Source: an uncultured Muribaculaceae bacterium
Lineage (GTDB): Bacteria; Bacteroidota; Bacteroidia; Bacteroidales; Muribaculaceae
Assembly: GCA_934663645.1 (NCBI GenBank)
Contig: CAKUKR010000089.1
Span: forward strand, 1 to 8,001
Length of the DNA: 8,001 nucleotides
Direction of reading: 5' to 3'
Of the stretch, positions 1 through 6,486 are shown piece after piece; positions within the stretch are counted from its first letter, which is position 1; the number at the start of each line of letters is the position of its first letter. The notes beneath the pieces were generated by a model. The model did not search any database. It was not told where the DNA came from and was given only the letters and a program-made list of their open reading frames with translations. The position numbers and the translations under genes were made by a program.

Positions 1-131
1 TTAATATAGACGATTTGCAATGGGAAAAATAGTGTCACGGCTGTAGAGAGGTATATCGTGTACATAGTATTTGATGTGTATTTCGCTGGATAATAGGCAC
101 TTGTTGCGCTATTGCCCTGCCATATACGGCA

Positions 132-171
132 AAAGCGGGACGCTCCCAAATGGATTGGGGCATCCCGCTTT
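132..171 (-). terminator. Hairpin, probable intrinsic terminator
   Basis: A 9-bp outer stem (AAAGCGGGA at 132-140 with TCCCGCTTT at 163-171) encloses an inner CCCAA/TTGGG stem. On the minus strand the stem runs into TTTTG, a short U-tract, so leftward termination is favoured. On the plus strand only TTTAT follows, so it may work weakly both ways. It could be a second stop for ATPase transcripts, or belong to a gene beyond the left edge. Confidence 0.55.
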
Positions 172-180
172 ATCGCGACA

Positions 181-270
181 GGGCATGGACGCGACTATGA
201 AAACAAAAACAATTGGTATATAACCAATCGGAAAATCAAACTATGACAACAAAACACAGCGTCCATGCCC
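181..270. repeat. Perfect 12-bp inverted repeat around A/T-rich core
   Basis: GGGCATGGACGC at 181-192 is the exact reverse complement of GCGTCCATGCCC at 259-270. The 66-bp spacer is A-rich on the plus strand and contains a smaller dyad, ATTGGT-ATATA-ACCAAT (212-228). The left arm can alternatively pair with GCCCTG at 114-119 through CAGGGC (179-184). Possible meanings are a long-loop RNA stem, a protein-binding or recombination site, or the remnant of a small mobile element. The sequence does not decide between them. Confidence 0.6.
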
Positions 271-346
271 GGTCTCATCAATCAACTCAAAAACACAATA
301 CAATATAGTATGCCGCAATCTCACGATTACAGTGTATTGGAACTCG

Positions 347-390
347 GCAGGGTCGGTACACGGACACGGCGTGCCGTGTACCTGCCCTGC
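347..390 (-). terminator. Strong hairpin after the ATPase gene
   Basis: GGTACACGG (355-363) pairs perfectly with CCGTGTACC (374-382). An inner CAC/GTG extends the stem, and an outer GCAGGG/CCCTGC (347-352 with 385-390) lengthens it past a 2-nt internal loop. It lies 20 bp beyond the ATPase stop codon on the minus strand, where a terminator or 3'-end stabilising structure is expected. No U-tract follows, so it may be factor-assisted or mainly protect the mRNA end. Confidence 0.55.
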
Positions 391-410
391 GGTATGGTGT
401 CAGGTGTATG

Positions 411-2255
411 TCAAAAGCCGATGCGTGTGCTTTTGCCGCTGCTCAGACGCTCATGGCTGCACAGGTATTTCAGCTTAGGCAGGTCTGCCTCATTCTCGCC
501 CGACAGGATTGCATCGACAGTCTGCTTGCGCACGATGTTTTCGATTTCGCCGCCCGACATATTGTATTCGCGTGCGAGAATCTTGGCATCTGCTGCCGCG
601 AGCGAGGGCATCATCGCTTGCCATATCTCCGTGCGTGCCTCCACGGTCGGCTTGTCAAAGCGTATCTTGTAGAGGAAGCGGCGCTCGAACGCCTTGTCGA
701 GGTTGGAGGTGAGGTTGGTCGTGGCTATCATTATCCCCTCGAATGTCTCCATCTCCTGAAGGATGATGTTCTGAATGGAGTTCTCCATCTTGTCAACGGA
801 GCGTGTCGCGTTTTCCATGCGTACACCGAGTATTGAGTCGGCCTCGTTGAACAGCAGTATCGGAGCGCACTCCATCTCTTCGGCGTATTTGCGGTACTTG
901 TCAAAAGCCTTCTTGATGTTCTTCTCGCTTTCGCCCACGAAGCAGTTTTTGATCTTGTCAACGTCGATGCGCATTACGTCGCGTCCGGTCAGACGCGCTA
1001 TCTGTTGCACTGTCTCCGTCTTGCCTGTGCCAGGTGCGCCGTGGAATATGCAGCAGAACCCTTTGCGCATGCCTGCCTGTGCGAGACGTTCCTGAACTTC
1101 GCTAAAACGCTTGGGCTTGAGCAGTTCTGTCAGCTGTGCCACTTGCTTCTGTTCGTCGGCATTGTATATCAGCTTCTTGGCGGCAAACGAATCGTGAGGT
1201 ATCAGGTCGCGCTTTGGCTTCGCCTTGGGCTGAAGGTTAAGTTCCGCGAGGATTGTCTCCTTGGCATAGTCGGTCAGCTTGAATGCCTCGCGAGACATGA
1301 AACCGCCCTCGGGGGCACACTCTATGAGGTCGGCGCGTTGAATCTCGGAAGTTTTGTTGCGCAGTTTCGCTTTTACTATGCGCGGTAAGTCTTTGTTGTC
1401 ATACAGGTTGCTTAAGTCATTCAGTGTAATGGCGTCATCATCGTTTTCTACAAACAGGTGCGCCATGAAAATGAACAGTAGCCTATCGTCCGTATCAATT
1501 TCAAGCTTGTCCAGGTGTTGGCAGAATTGGGAATCCTTTATGCTTTCAAGCATTACTGTGACCTCTTCGTTCACTTGCGCGTATGTCATTTCATCGTCTT
1601 TCTTTTCTTCAAACAGCGGGTTCAGCCCATCGAAAAATGATTCAGTGTCGGTTATTGGTAGTTTTTCCACCTTGTAAGGCTTGTCGTTCTGTAAAGCCTC
1701 CATAACCTCACTTGGTATTTTATATGATGCTATTGTGTCGCTGAACTTGCAGCGGCTGCATCTTATGTAGCGCAGCTGTTCCAGCTCGTTGATGATTTGC
1801 GTGTAACGCATAACTCGTAGCGTTTTACAATCAAGGTAATCCGCTATTTGTCCGAGGGTAATGGAGCGCATATCGCAGAAATTGACGAATAAGGTGAGGA
1901 ATAATGCTTGGTCCTTGGTCAGTTCGAGCCGATCCGACAAATAATCCAATAGAGGGTCTACTGTGTCAAGAAATTGCTTGTCTAATTCCGAATCTTCGGC
2001 GTACTCCAGTATGGACTCCATTGCACCCAGGATGTTGGTCGGTGTTGGAATGATAACCTCGTCTGTTTCGTTATCCGTCTTTTCGACCATCTCCTCATCC
2101 GTCTCTTCGGCTGTCTCCGTAACTGTTTCTTCGTCTGCATTTGCGTTGGCGTTTTCAGCCCCTGTTGCAACTGCTTCGTTTCCTGTGAGGATTTCCTCGT
2201 TAATCACTTTCTCGTTCATTACTTCCATGCTGTTTATATTGTTTGTTATGTTCAT
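411..2255 (-). CDS. AAA+ ATPase with N-terminal winged-helix-like segments
   Basis: This encodes a predicted cytoplasmic ATPase of 614 residues; its substrate is unknown. Numbered from the chosen start, residues 1-70 are an acidic, low-complexity tail rich in Glu and Thr. Two similar helical segments follow (about 101-187 and 230-340), each resembling a winged-helix fold. The AAA+ module occupies about 360-600: Walker A GAPGTGKT (406-413), Walker B ILLFNEAD (466-473), sensor 1 ATTN (ending at 514), FERRF with candidate arginine fingers (525-526), and a sensor-2 region SGGEIEN (567-573). The Walker B aspartate is replaced by Asn, while the catalytic Glu remains. The frame is open up to an ATG at 2402, but a promoter -7 element lies inside that stretch (2351-2358), and the duplicated copy upstream has an ATG at the matching position. 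I therefore start at 2255; ATGs at 2228 and 2219 are alternatives. The fold class is clear; the biological role is not known. Confidence 0.85.
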   Translation of the reverse strand: MNITNNINSMEVMNEKVINEEILTGNEAVATGAENANANADEETVTETAEETDEEMVEKTDNETDEVIIPTPTNILGAMESILEYAEDSELDKQFLDTVDPLLDYLSDRLELTKDQALFLTLFVNFCDMRSITLGQIADYLDCKTLRVMRYTQIINELEQLRYIRCSRCKFSDTIASYKIPSEVMEALQNDKPYKVEKLPITDTESFFDGLNPLFEEKKDDEMTYAQVNEEVTVMLESIKDSQFCQHLDKLEIDTDDRLLFIFMAHLFVENDDDAITLNDLSNLYDNKDLPRIVKAKLRNKTSEIQRADLIECAPEGGFMSREAFKLTDYAKETILAELNLQPKAKPKRDLIPHDSFAAKKLIYNADEQKQVAQLTELLKPKRFSEVQERLAQAGMRKGFCCIFHGAPGTGKTETVQQIARLTGRDVMRIDVDKIKNCFVGESEKNIKKAFDKYRKYAEEMECAPILLFNEADSILGVRMENATRSVDKMENSIQNIILQEMETFEGIMIATTNLTSNLDKAFERRFLYKIRFDKPTVEARTEIWQAMMPSLAAADAKILAREYNMSGGEIENIVRKQTVDAILSGENEADLPKLKYLCSHERLSSGKSTRIGF

Positions 2256-2282
2256 ATCCGTTAGTTTTGCGTTAAACTTATT

Positions 2283-2301
2283 GGGCTGCTTTTGTAGGCC
2301 C
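2283..2301 (-). promoter_or_regulatory. Small leader hairpin of the ATPase mRNA
   Basis: Within the untranslated leader of the ATPase, GGGC and GCCC arms flank a short imperfect stem-loop. The matching copy at 2619-2637 folds better, with GGGC-C-TGC pairing to GCA-GCCC. Both the arms and the following stretch up to the ATG are conserved between the duplicated units. The hairpin may affect mRNA stability or translation, but this is inferred from position and conservation only. Confidence 0.35.
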
Positions 2302-2350
2302 TGTTTTTCCGAAACTCGATGCCGTGCACTGCATTTCGTTTTTGGTGCTG

Positions 2351-2358
2351 CAAAGTTA
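2351..2358 (-). promoter_or_regulatory. Promoter -7 element for the ATPase gene
   Basis: On the minus strand this reads TAACTTTG, a perfect match to the Bacteroidetes -7 consensus TAnnTTTG. No clear TTTG is found 19-20 bp upstream, so the -33 part is weak. It would give a leader of about 90 nt before the ATG at 2255. The same element is kept in the second repeat unit (2686-2693), which supports its function. Confidence 0.6.
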
Positions 2359-2411
2359 CAATGGGGTTTGGCAAGAAACCTTCCGGTTACAATGTTTGAC
2401 ATTATATTTGA

Positions 2412-2442
2412 TTTGTATACAGAGTGGAGGTCGCTAACTATG
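2412..2442 (+). promoter_or_regulatory. Orphan rightward promoter in repeat unit 1
   Basis: TTTG (2412-2415) is separated by 19 bp from TAACTATG (2435-2442), one base off the TAnnTTTG consensus. It corresponds to the promoter now serving the toxin-antitoxin-like genes (2790-2797), offset by 355 bp. No gene starts directly after it. Transcripts would run antisense through the dead ATPase start and could reach the genes at 2830. Confidence 0.4.
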
Positions 2443-2469
2443 CGTTGTAATCATAAACTGACCGCACTA

Positions 2470-2591
2470 TCTGTATTTGCGTTGGCGTTTTCATCCCCTG
2501 TTGCAACTGCTTAGTTTGATGTGGGAATTTCCTCGTTAATCACTTTCTCGTTCATCGCTTCCAGGCTATTTATATTGTTTGGTATGTTCAT
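2470..2591 (-). pseudogene. Remnant of a second ATPase 5' end
   Basis: On the minus strand an ATG at 2591 opens a frame whose first residues, MNIPNNINSLEAMNEK, closely match the ATPase start MNITNNINSMEVMNEK. After 26 codons a TAA (2511-2513) stands where the ATPase has GAA, a nonsense change. Similarity continues in the same frame for about 15 more codons (AVATGDENANANTD) and ends near 2470. Nothing of the winged-helix or ATPase parts is present. It is the truncated end of a tandem duplication rather than a working gene. A 26-residue peptide could still be made from its retained promoter, but I have no evidence that it matters. Confidence 0.8.
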
Positions 2592-2685
2592 ATCCGTTAG
2601 TTTTGCGTTAAACTTATTGGGCTGCCTTTGCAGGCCCTGTTTTTCCGAAACTCGTCTTAGTGCACCTCGATTTGTTTTGGGAGTG

Positions 2686-2693
2686 CAAAGTTA
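2686..2693 (-). promoter_or_regulatory. Retained -7 element before the ATPase remnant
   Basis: The minus strand reads TAACTTTG, identical to the -7 element of the live ATPase gene (2351-2358). If active, it would transcribe the remnant and read on leftward through the orphan promoter region towards the intact ATPase gene, giving that gene a second, distal promoter. Confidence 0.45.
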
Positions 2694-2762
2694 TAACCCG
2701 GGTGTTGCAAAAACTGACACACCCGCCCAAAAAATCACTTCACCGCCCCAAAAAACCGCATA

Positions 2763-2797
2763 TTTCGCATATATGTGAAACAAAATCGCTAACTTCG
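2763..2797 (+). promoter_or_regulatory. Promoter and palindromic operator of the toxin-antitoxin-like operon
   Basis: TTTCGCATATATGTGAAA (2763-2780) is an 18-bp palindrome with a single mismatched pair. It is followed by TAACTTCG (2790-2797), one base off the Bacteroidetes -7 consensus, about 33 bp before the ATG at 2830. The palindrome sits over the expected -33 region, so a protein bound there would block the promoter. Autoregulation by the HTH protein encoded second in the operon is the natural inference, as in many type II systems. Confidence 0.5.
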
Positions 2798-2829
2798 CGC
2801 TGTAATAATATACCGACACTACTCACGCC

Positions 2830-3300
2830 ATGAGCGAATTAGAATTAATCCTTTTGAACAGCAACGACAAGTGTACGGTATACACCATACAGTTTGTCAA
2901 TGACGACCAGCACAAGTTCGATGAATTCGTGTCCAAATTCCGTGACAACACGGAACTGAACCCGGATTTCCGAGCCATTGTACGCTTCATAGAGCAGGTA
3001 GTCGAGTTTGGCGCGCTTGAGCGATATTTCCGCCGTGAAGGCACGATGCGCGACTCTGTAGTGGCTTTGCCCGCGTTGAAATCGCACCTCCGCCTGTATT
3101 GCTTGCGTCTTACTGACCAGATTTTGGTACTCGGCAATGGAGGTGCAAAGAAATCACGCACCTATCAGGAGGATGACTCGCTGCGAGGATATGTCCTGAC
3201 TCTCCAAAAGTTTGAGGAGCTGCTGAAGGAGGGACAGCGAGACGGAACAGTATCGATAACGTCAAAGACCATCGAAATCAACCGAAAACTCGATATATGA
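2830..3300 (+). CDS. Putative type II toxin, RelE/HigB-like
   Basis: This encodes 156 residues of a probable cytoplasmic toxin. The central block (about 85-113) runs LRLYCLRLTDQILVLGNGG and then AKKSRTY, the pattern of beta strands ending in paired lysines seen in RelE/HigB/Gp49-like toxins, which typically cleave mRNA at the ribosome. The N-terminal part (1-80) is less typical, and the protein is longer than the usual 90-120 residues. The C-terminal 35 residues form a charged helix and a short strand. The second gene starts within its stop codon (ATGA), and that partner is a small HTH protein, giving the toxin-first order of higBA. No Shine-Dalgarno sequence precedes the ATG. Family assignment rests on this motif and on context; activity is inferred. 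Confidence 0.65.
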   Translation: MSELELILLNSNDKCTVYTIQFVNDDQHKFDEFVSKFRDNTELNPDFRAIVRFIEQVVEFGALERYFRREGTMRDSVVALPALKSHLRLYCLRLTDQILVLGNGGAKKSRTYQEDDSLRGYVLTLQKFEELLKEGQRDGTVSITSKTIEINRKLDI

Positions 3301-3566
3301 AAAGCATCCGAAATCAATTTCTCAAAATGACATCTCTCGTTCCACCTGAGATAAAACGAGAGTTCGATGCGTCGTTTGCAATTTCAGACAGGATTGACGG
3401 ACTGATGAGGAAGCGCGGCCTAACCAAAAAACAGTTTGCAGACCAGATTGGGAAGCGGCCAAGCGAAATCACGAGGTGGCTGAGCGGCGAACACAATTTC
3501 ACCATCGCCACTCTTGCCATGATTTCCGAGTTTTTTGGCGAGCCGATCATTCAGGTCGTCAAATGA
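3297..3566 (+). CDS. XRE-family HTH protein, probable antitoxin
   Basis: This is an 89-residue protein with a helix-turn-helix of the Cro/CI (XRE) type at about 31-80. The recognisable core is TKKQFADQIGKRPSEITRWL (43-62), followed by a conserved-looking SGEHNFTIATLAMISEFFG. It overlaps the upstream toxin-like gene by 4 bp, implying coupled translation. Known antitoxins of this arrangement bind their toxin and repress their own promoter; the palindrome at 2763-2780 is the candidate binding site. The first 20 residues are basic and could be trimmed if the Met at position 11 is the real start, but the ATGA overlap favours 3297. It could also be a plain regulator. Confidence 0.8.
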   Translation: MKSIRNQFLKMTSLVPPEIKREFDASFAISDRIDGLMRKRGLTKKQFADQIGKRPSEITRWLSGEHNFTIATLAMISEFFGEPIIQVVK

Positions 3567-3597
3567 CGGTCGGAAACCAACCCCGCTTAAACTGAAA

Positions 3598-3632
3598 AAG
3601 GTGGCGCATCTCATGTCGAGGTGCGCCACCTT
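3598..3632. terminator. Bidirectional terminator between convergent operons
   Basis: AAGGTGGCGCATCTC (3598-3612) pairs with GAGGTGCGCCACCTT (3618-3632) over 15 bp, with one G-T pair and a 5-nt loop. On the plus strand TTATTATATAT follows, ending the toxin-antitoxin-like operon. On the minus strand TTTTT follows, ending the fumarate reductase operon. This is the clearest intrinsic terminator in the window. Confidence 0.88.
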
Positions 3633-3643
3633 ATTATATATAT

Positions 3644-3660
3644 ATGCCCCGAGGGGGCAT
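3644..3660 (-). terminator. Hairpin directly after frdB
   Basis: ATGCCCC and GGGGCAT arms close a 3-nt loop, 12 bp past the frdB stop on the minus strand, followed by ATATATATAATAA rather than a clean U-tract. It probably acts together with the stronger hairpin 11 bp further on, or protects the 3' end of the operon mRNA. Confidence 0.5.
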
Positions 3661-3672
3661 CAGTTGCCGTTG

Positions 3673-4431
3673 TTACTCCTTGCACTTGGCGGCGATGAAC
3701 ATGCGGTTCATGCGGCCGATGTTGTAGAGCTTGATGTTCTTCGGGCACTCTGCGGAGCAAGCTCCGGTGTTGGTGCAGTTGCCGAAGCCGAGTTCGTCCA
3801 TCTTTGCCACCATTGCGCGGACGCGGCGGTCTTTCTCCACCTGTCCCTGCGGCAGCAGAGCGAATTGGCTCACCTTGGCGCTGACGAACAGCATCGCGGA
3901 ACCGTTCTTGCAAGCAGCCACGCACGCGCCGCAGCCGATGCAGGTAGCGGAGTCCATAGCCTCGTCGGCTGCCTCCTTGGAGATAGGCAGCGCGTTGGCA
4001 TCCTGTGCGCCGCCGCAGTTGAACGACACGTAGCCGCCGGCCTGCTGTATCTTGTCAAAGGCGTTGCGGTCTACCATCAGGTCCTTGATCACAGGGAACG
4101 CTGCTGAACGCCACGGCTCAACGGTGATGGTCTCGCCGTTTCTGAAGCGGCGCATGTAGAGCTGACAGGTGGTTGCGCCTGTGGCAGGGCCGTGGGGGTG
4201 TCCGTTGATGTACAGCGAGCACATGCCGCAGATGCCCTCGCGGCAGTCGTGGTCGAACACTACAGGCTCCTCGCCGCGCTCCACCAGTGTCTCATTCAAT
4301 ATGTCCAATGTCTCAAGGAACGAAGTGTCAGGGGTGGTCTCGACATTTTCGTAAGTCACGAATCCGCCCTTGGCTCGCGCATTTGCCTGACGCCAGATCT
4401 TGAGATTGACTCTCATTATGTTTTCTTCCAT
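3673..4431 (-). CDS. frdB: Fumarate reductase/succinate dehydrogenase iron-sulfur subunit (FrdB/SdhB)
   Basis: This is the electron-transfer subunit that links the flavin of FrdA to the haems of FrdC on the cytoplasmic side of the membrane. It has 252 residues, a normal length. The N-terminal ferredoxin domain binds [2Fe-2S] through Cys63, Cys68, Cys71 and Cys89 (CREGICGMC). The C-terminal domain has [11 protein letters not shown] (Cys164, 167, 170, 174) and Cys219, 225, 229. By analogy with E. coli FrdB, Cys164/167/170/229 hold [4Fe-4S] and Cys174/219/225 hold [3Fe-4S]. All cluster ligands are present. It is the last gene of the operon, 21 bp after frdA. A second Met at residue 6 is an alternative start, but the first fits the usual short N-terminus better. 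Two hairpins follow the stop. Confidence 0.97.
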   Translation of the reverse strand: MEENIMRVNLKIWRQANARAKGGFVTYENVETTPDTSFLETLDILNETLVERGEEPVVFDHDCREGICGMCSLYINGHPHGPATGATTCQLYMRRFRNGETITVEPWRSAAFPVIKDLMVDRNAFDKIQQAGGYVSFNCGGAQDANALPISKEAADEAMDSATCIGCGACVAACKNGSAMLFVSAKVSQFALLPQGQVEKDRRVRAMVAKMDELGFGNCTNTGACSAECPKNIKLYNIGRMNRMFIAAKCKE

Positions 4432-4452
4432 GATTGATTTCTTTTAGCTGAT

Positions 4453-6474
4453 TTATGACTTGTAGTTACGTGTCTGAACCTTGATGGCCTCATAGTGGAG
4501 TGCCTCCTTGATCATCTCGGGAGCCGTGGTGTCGTCACCTGCGTAGTCCCAGCATGATACGTAGAAGTAGTTCTCGTCGTCACGCTTCGCCTCGCCTTCC
4601 TCGGTCTGGTATTCCTCGCGGAAGTGGCCGCCGCAGCTCTCGTTGCGGTTCAGTGCGTCGTATGCCACCAGCTCGCCCATTGTGATGAAGTCGCGCAGAC
4701 GGAATGCCTTGTCCAGCTCGATGTTCATGCCCTCCTGGTCGCCCGGGACGAACAGGTTGGTGTTGAACTCATTGCGGATGCGCTTGAACTCCTCGAGCGC
4801 GTGTTCCAGACCCTCGCGGTTGCGGGCCATGCCCACATATTCCCACATGATGTGGCCCAGCTCCTTGTGGATAGAGTCTACGGAACGCTTGCCGTGGATG
4901 TTCATCAGGCGGTCCATCTCATCTTGGCAGTGCTTCTCGGCCTCCTCAAACTCGGGACGGTCGGTAGTGAAGCGCGGCACGGTGATCTGGTCGCTCAGGT
5001 AGTTCTGGATAGTGTAGGGGAGCACGAAATAGCCGTCGGCGAGACCCTGCATCAGCGCAGATGCGCCGAGGCGGTTTGCGCCGTGGTCAGAGAAGTTGCA
5101 CTCGCCGATTGCAAACAGGCCCTTGATAGAAGTCTGCAGCTCGTAGTCCACCCAGATGCCGCCCATGGTGTAGTGGATAGCCGGGAAGATCATCATCGGG
5201 TTGTAGTACTTCACGCCGTCGATTTCGCGTGCGCACTCGCCCGGGTTGACGTCGGTGATTTCCTCATACATGTCGAAGAGGTTGCCGTAACGCTGGCGCA
5301 CAGTGTCCAGGCCGAGGCGGTTGATAGCCTCTGAAAAGTCGAGGAACACAGCCAGGCCGGTGTTGTTCACGCCGTAGCCCTTGTCGCAACGCTCCTTGGC
5401 GGCACGCGAAGCCACGTCACGCGGCACAAGGTTGCCGAATGCCGGGTAGCGGCGCTCCAGGTAGTAGTCGCGGTTCTCCTCGGGTATGTCTGAGCCCTTG
5501 ATTTCGCCGCGCTGCAGCTTCTTGGCATCCTCGATGTCCTTCGGCACCCAGATGCGGCCGTCGTTACGCAGCGATTCCGACATCAGCGTCAGCTTGGACT
5601 GCTTGTCGCCGTGTACCGGGATACAAGTCGGGTGGATCTGCACGTATGCCGGGTTTGCGAAATACGCACCCTTGCGGTAGCAAGCCATTGCTGCGCTCAC
5701 GTTGCAGCCCATGGCGTTGGTCGAAAGGAAGTATGTGTTGCCGTAGCCGCCGGTAGCGATGACCACTGCGTGGGCTGCAAATCTCTCGAACTTGCCGGTC
5801 ACGAGGTTCTTGGCGATGATGCCGCGAGCGCGAGGCACACCGTTCTCGTCCTTGATCAGCACCACGTCGTGCATCTCATAGCGGTTGAAGCTCTTCACCT
5901 TGCCCAGCTGTATCTGACGGTTGAGCGAAGAGTATGCGCCGAGCAGCAGCTGCTGGCCGGTCTGGCCCTTGGCGTAGAATGTACGGGAAACCTGTGCGCC
6001 GCCGAATGAACGGTTGGCGAGCAGGCCGCCGTACTCACGAGCGAAAGGAACGCCCTGTGCCACGCACTGGTCGATGATATTGTTTGACACCTCGGCGAGG
6101 CGGTACACGTTAGCCTCACGAGCGCGATAGTCGCCGCCCTTCACAGTGTCATAGAACAGGCGATATATCGAGTCACCGTCGTTCTGGTAGTTCTTGGCAG
6201 CGTTGATACCACCCTGCGCTGCTATAGAGTGAGCGCGGCGGGGTGAATCCTGGATGCAGAAGTTCAGAACGTTGAAGCCCATTTCAGCCAGCGTTGAAGC
6301 GGCAGACGCACCAGCCAGACCGGTACCAACGACGATGATGTCGAGGCGGCGCTTGTTGGCAGGGTTGACGAGCTTCTGGTGAGCCTTGTAGTTGGTCCAT
6401 TTCTCAGCGACAGGACCTTCCGGGATTTTTGAATCGGCCGGATTCATTATCTTTATTTCTTTATCAGTTGCCAT
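4453..6474 (-). CDS. frdA: Fumarate reductase/succinate dehydrogenase flavoprotein subunit (FrdA/SdhA)
   Basis: This is the catalytic subunit, interconverting fumarate and succinate at a covalently bound FAD; in anaerobic Bacteroidales it mainly reduces fumarate. It has 673 residues. The dinucleotide-binding motif [12 protein letters not shown] lies at 48-59, and [10 protein letters not shown] places the FAD-linking histidine at His82. The active-site region includes QIHPT (279-283), PRDVASRA with the proton-delivering Arg352, HYTMGG with substrate-binding His434, and [10 protein letters not shown] (465-474). A helical domain (about 505-610) and a C-terminal region follow. The start is preceded by about 40 residues before the flavin fold, as in related Bacteroidetes proteins. 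It begins 12 bp after frdC, so translation is likely coupled within one transcript. Nothing essential is missing. Confidence 0.97.
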   Translation of the reverse strand: MATDKEIKIMNPADSKIPEGPVAEKWTNYKAHQKLVNPANKRRLDIIVVGTGLAGASAASTLAEMGFNVLNFCIQDSPRRAHSIAAQGGINAAKNYQNDGDSIYRLFYDTVKGGDYRAREANVYRLAEVSNNIIDQCVAQGVPFAREYGGLLANRSFGGAQVSRTFYAKGQTGQQLLLGAYSSLNRQIQLGKVKSFNRYEMHDVVLIKDENGVPRARGIIAKNLVTGKFERFAAHAVVIATGGYGNTYFLSTNAMGCNVSAAMACYRKGAYFANPAYVQIHPTCIPVHGDKQSKLTLMSESLRNDGRIWVPKDIEDAKKLQRGEIKGSDIPEENRDYYLERRYPAFGNLVPRDVASRAAKERCDKGYGVNNTGLAVFLDFSEAINRLGLDTVRQRYGNLFDMYEEITDVNPGECAREIDGVKYYNPMMIFPAIHYTMGGIWVDYELQTSIKGLFAIGECNFSDHGANRLGASALMQGLADGYFVLPYTIQNYLSDQITVPRFTTDRPEFEEAEKHCQDEMDRLMNIHGKRSVDSIHKELGHIMWEYVGMARNREGLEHALEEFKRIRNEFNTNLFVPGDQEGMNIELDKAFRLRDFITMGELVAYDALNRNESCGGHFREEYQTEEGEAKRDDENYFYVSCWDYAGDDTTAPEMIKEALHYEAIKVQTRNYKS

Positions 6475-6486
6475 ATCGCTAAAGTA

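Larger units (their letters stand above)
1..410. other. Gene-free, hairpin-rich intergenic region
   Basis: No reading frame here looks like a real gene. The only long frames are antisense to the ATPase that ends at 411, and two tiny ATG frames (8 codons near 198, 21 codons near 243) lack support. Bases 1-110 hold nothing I recognise. The rest contains an unusual density of inverted repeats, listed separately: 132-171, 181-270 and 347-390. The hairpins probably end transcription coming from the ATPase on the right and perhaps from an unseen gene on the left. Confidence 0.6.
2134..2465. repeat. Tandem duplication, unit 1 (active ATPase 5' end)
   Basis: Bases 2134-2358 match 2470-2693 at roughly 85-90% identity by eye, with one single-base gap. 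The shared part covers the first ~40 codons of the ATPase, its start, leader and -7 element. Further right, CGCTAACT..GCG.TGTAAT at 2432-2449 matches 2787-2804, showing that the duplicated unit also included the rightward promoter. The middle part (2359-2431) has diverged strongly. Unit 1 keeps the intact ATPase start. Confidence 0.85.
2470..2820. repeat. Tandem duplication, unit 2 (decayed ATPase start)
   Basis: This is the second copy of the unit at 2134-2465, directly adjacent with a junction at about 2466-2470. Repeat spacing is 335-336 bp in the left part and 355 bp at the right, so about 20 bp were gained or lost in the middle. Its left half is a nonfunctional ATPase start; its right half carries the live promoter and candidate operator of the downstream cassette. 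Confidence 0.85.

Noticed and set aside
193..258. Invertible promoter flanked by the 12-bp repeats
   Set aside because: No TTTG/TAnnTTTG pair is present on either strand of the core, no recombinase gene is visible, and the only neighbour in view is convergent. Kept only as a question.
265..836. Overlapping plus-strand frames at 265-672 and 408-836
   Set aside because: Both are antisense to the ATPase C-terminus, which has clear sensor and arginine-finger motifs.
2256..2402. N-terminal extension of the ATPase frame to an ATG at 2402
   Set aside because: The stretch contains a perfect -7 promoter element and the untranslated leader that is conserved in the second repeat unit, where the matching start is again at the MNI codon. 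The extra 49 residues look like translated leader.
1963..2514. 183-codon open frame on the plus strand, Ser/Val-rich with signal-like stretches
   Set aside because: It is antisense to the acidic N-terminus of the ATPase, and its apparent continuation at 2521-2778 simply reflects the tandem repeat.
2134..2820. Insertion sequence or CRISPR explanation for the repeats
   Set aside because: There are only two long direct copies, with no transposase, no terminal inverted repeats and no short regular spacers. The repeats contain the gene start and promoters.
3535..4107. 190-codon open frame on the plus strand
   Set aside because: It runs through a bidirectional terminator and then antisense to the cysteine-rich frdB. 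No family resemblance.
4624..5334. 236-codon open frame on the plus strand
   Set aside because: It lies entirely antisense to frdA, whose motifs are complete. The frame is a by-product of high-GC third positions.
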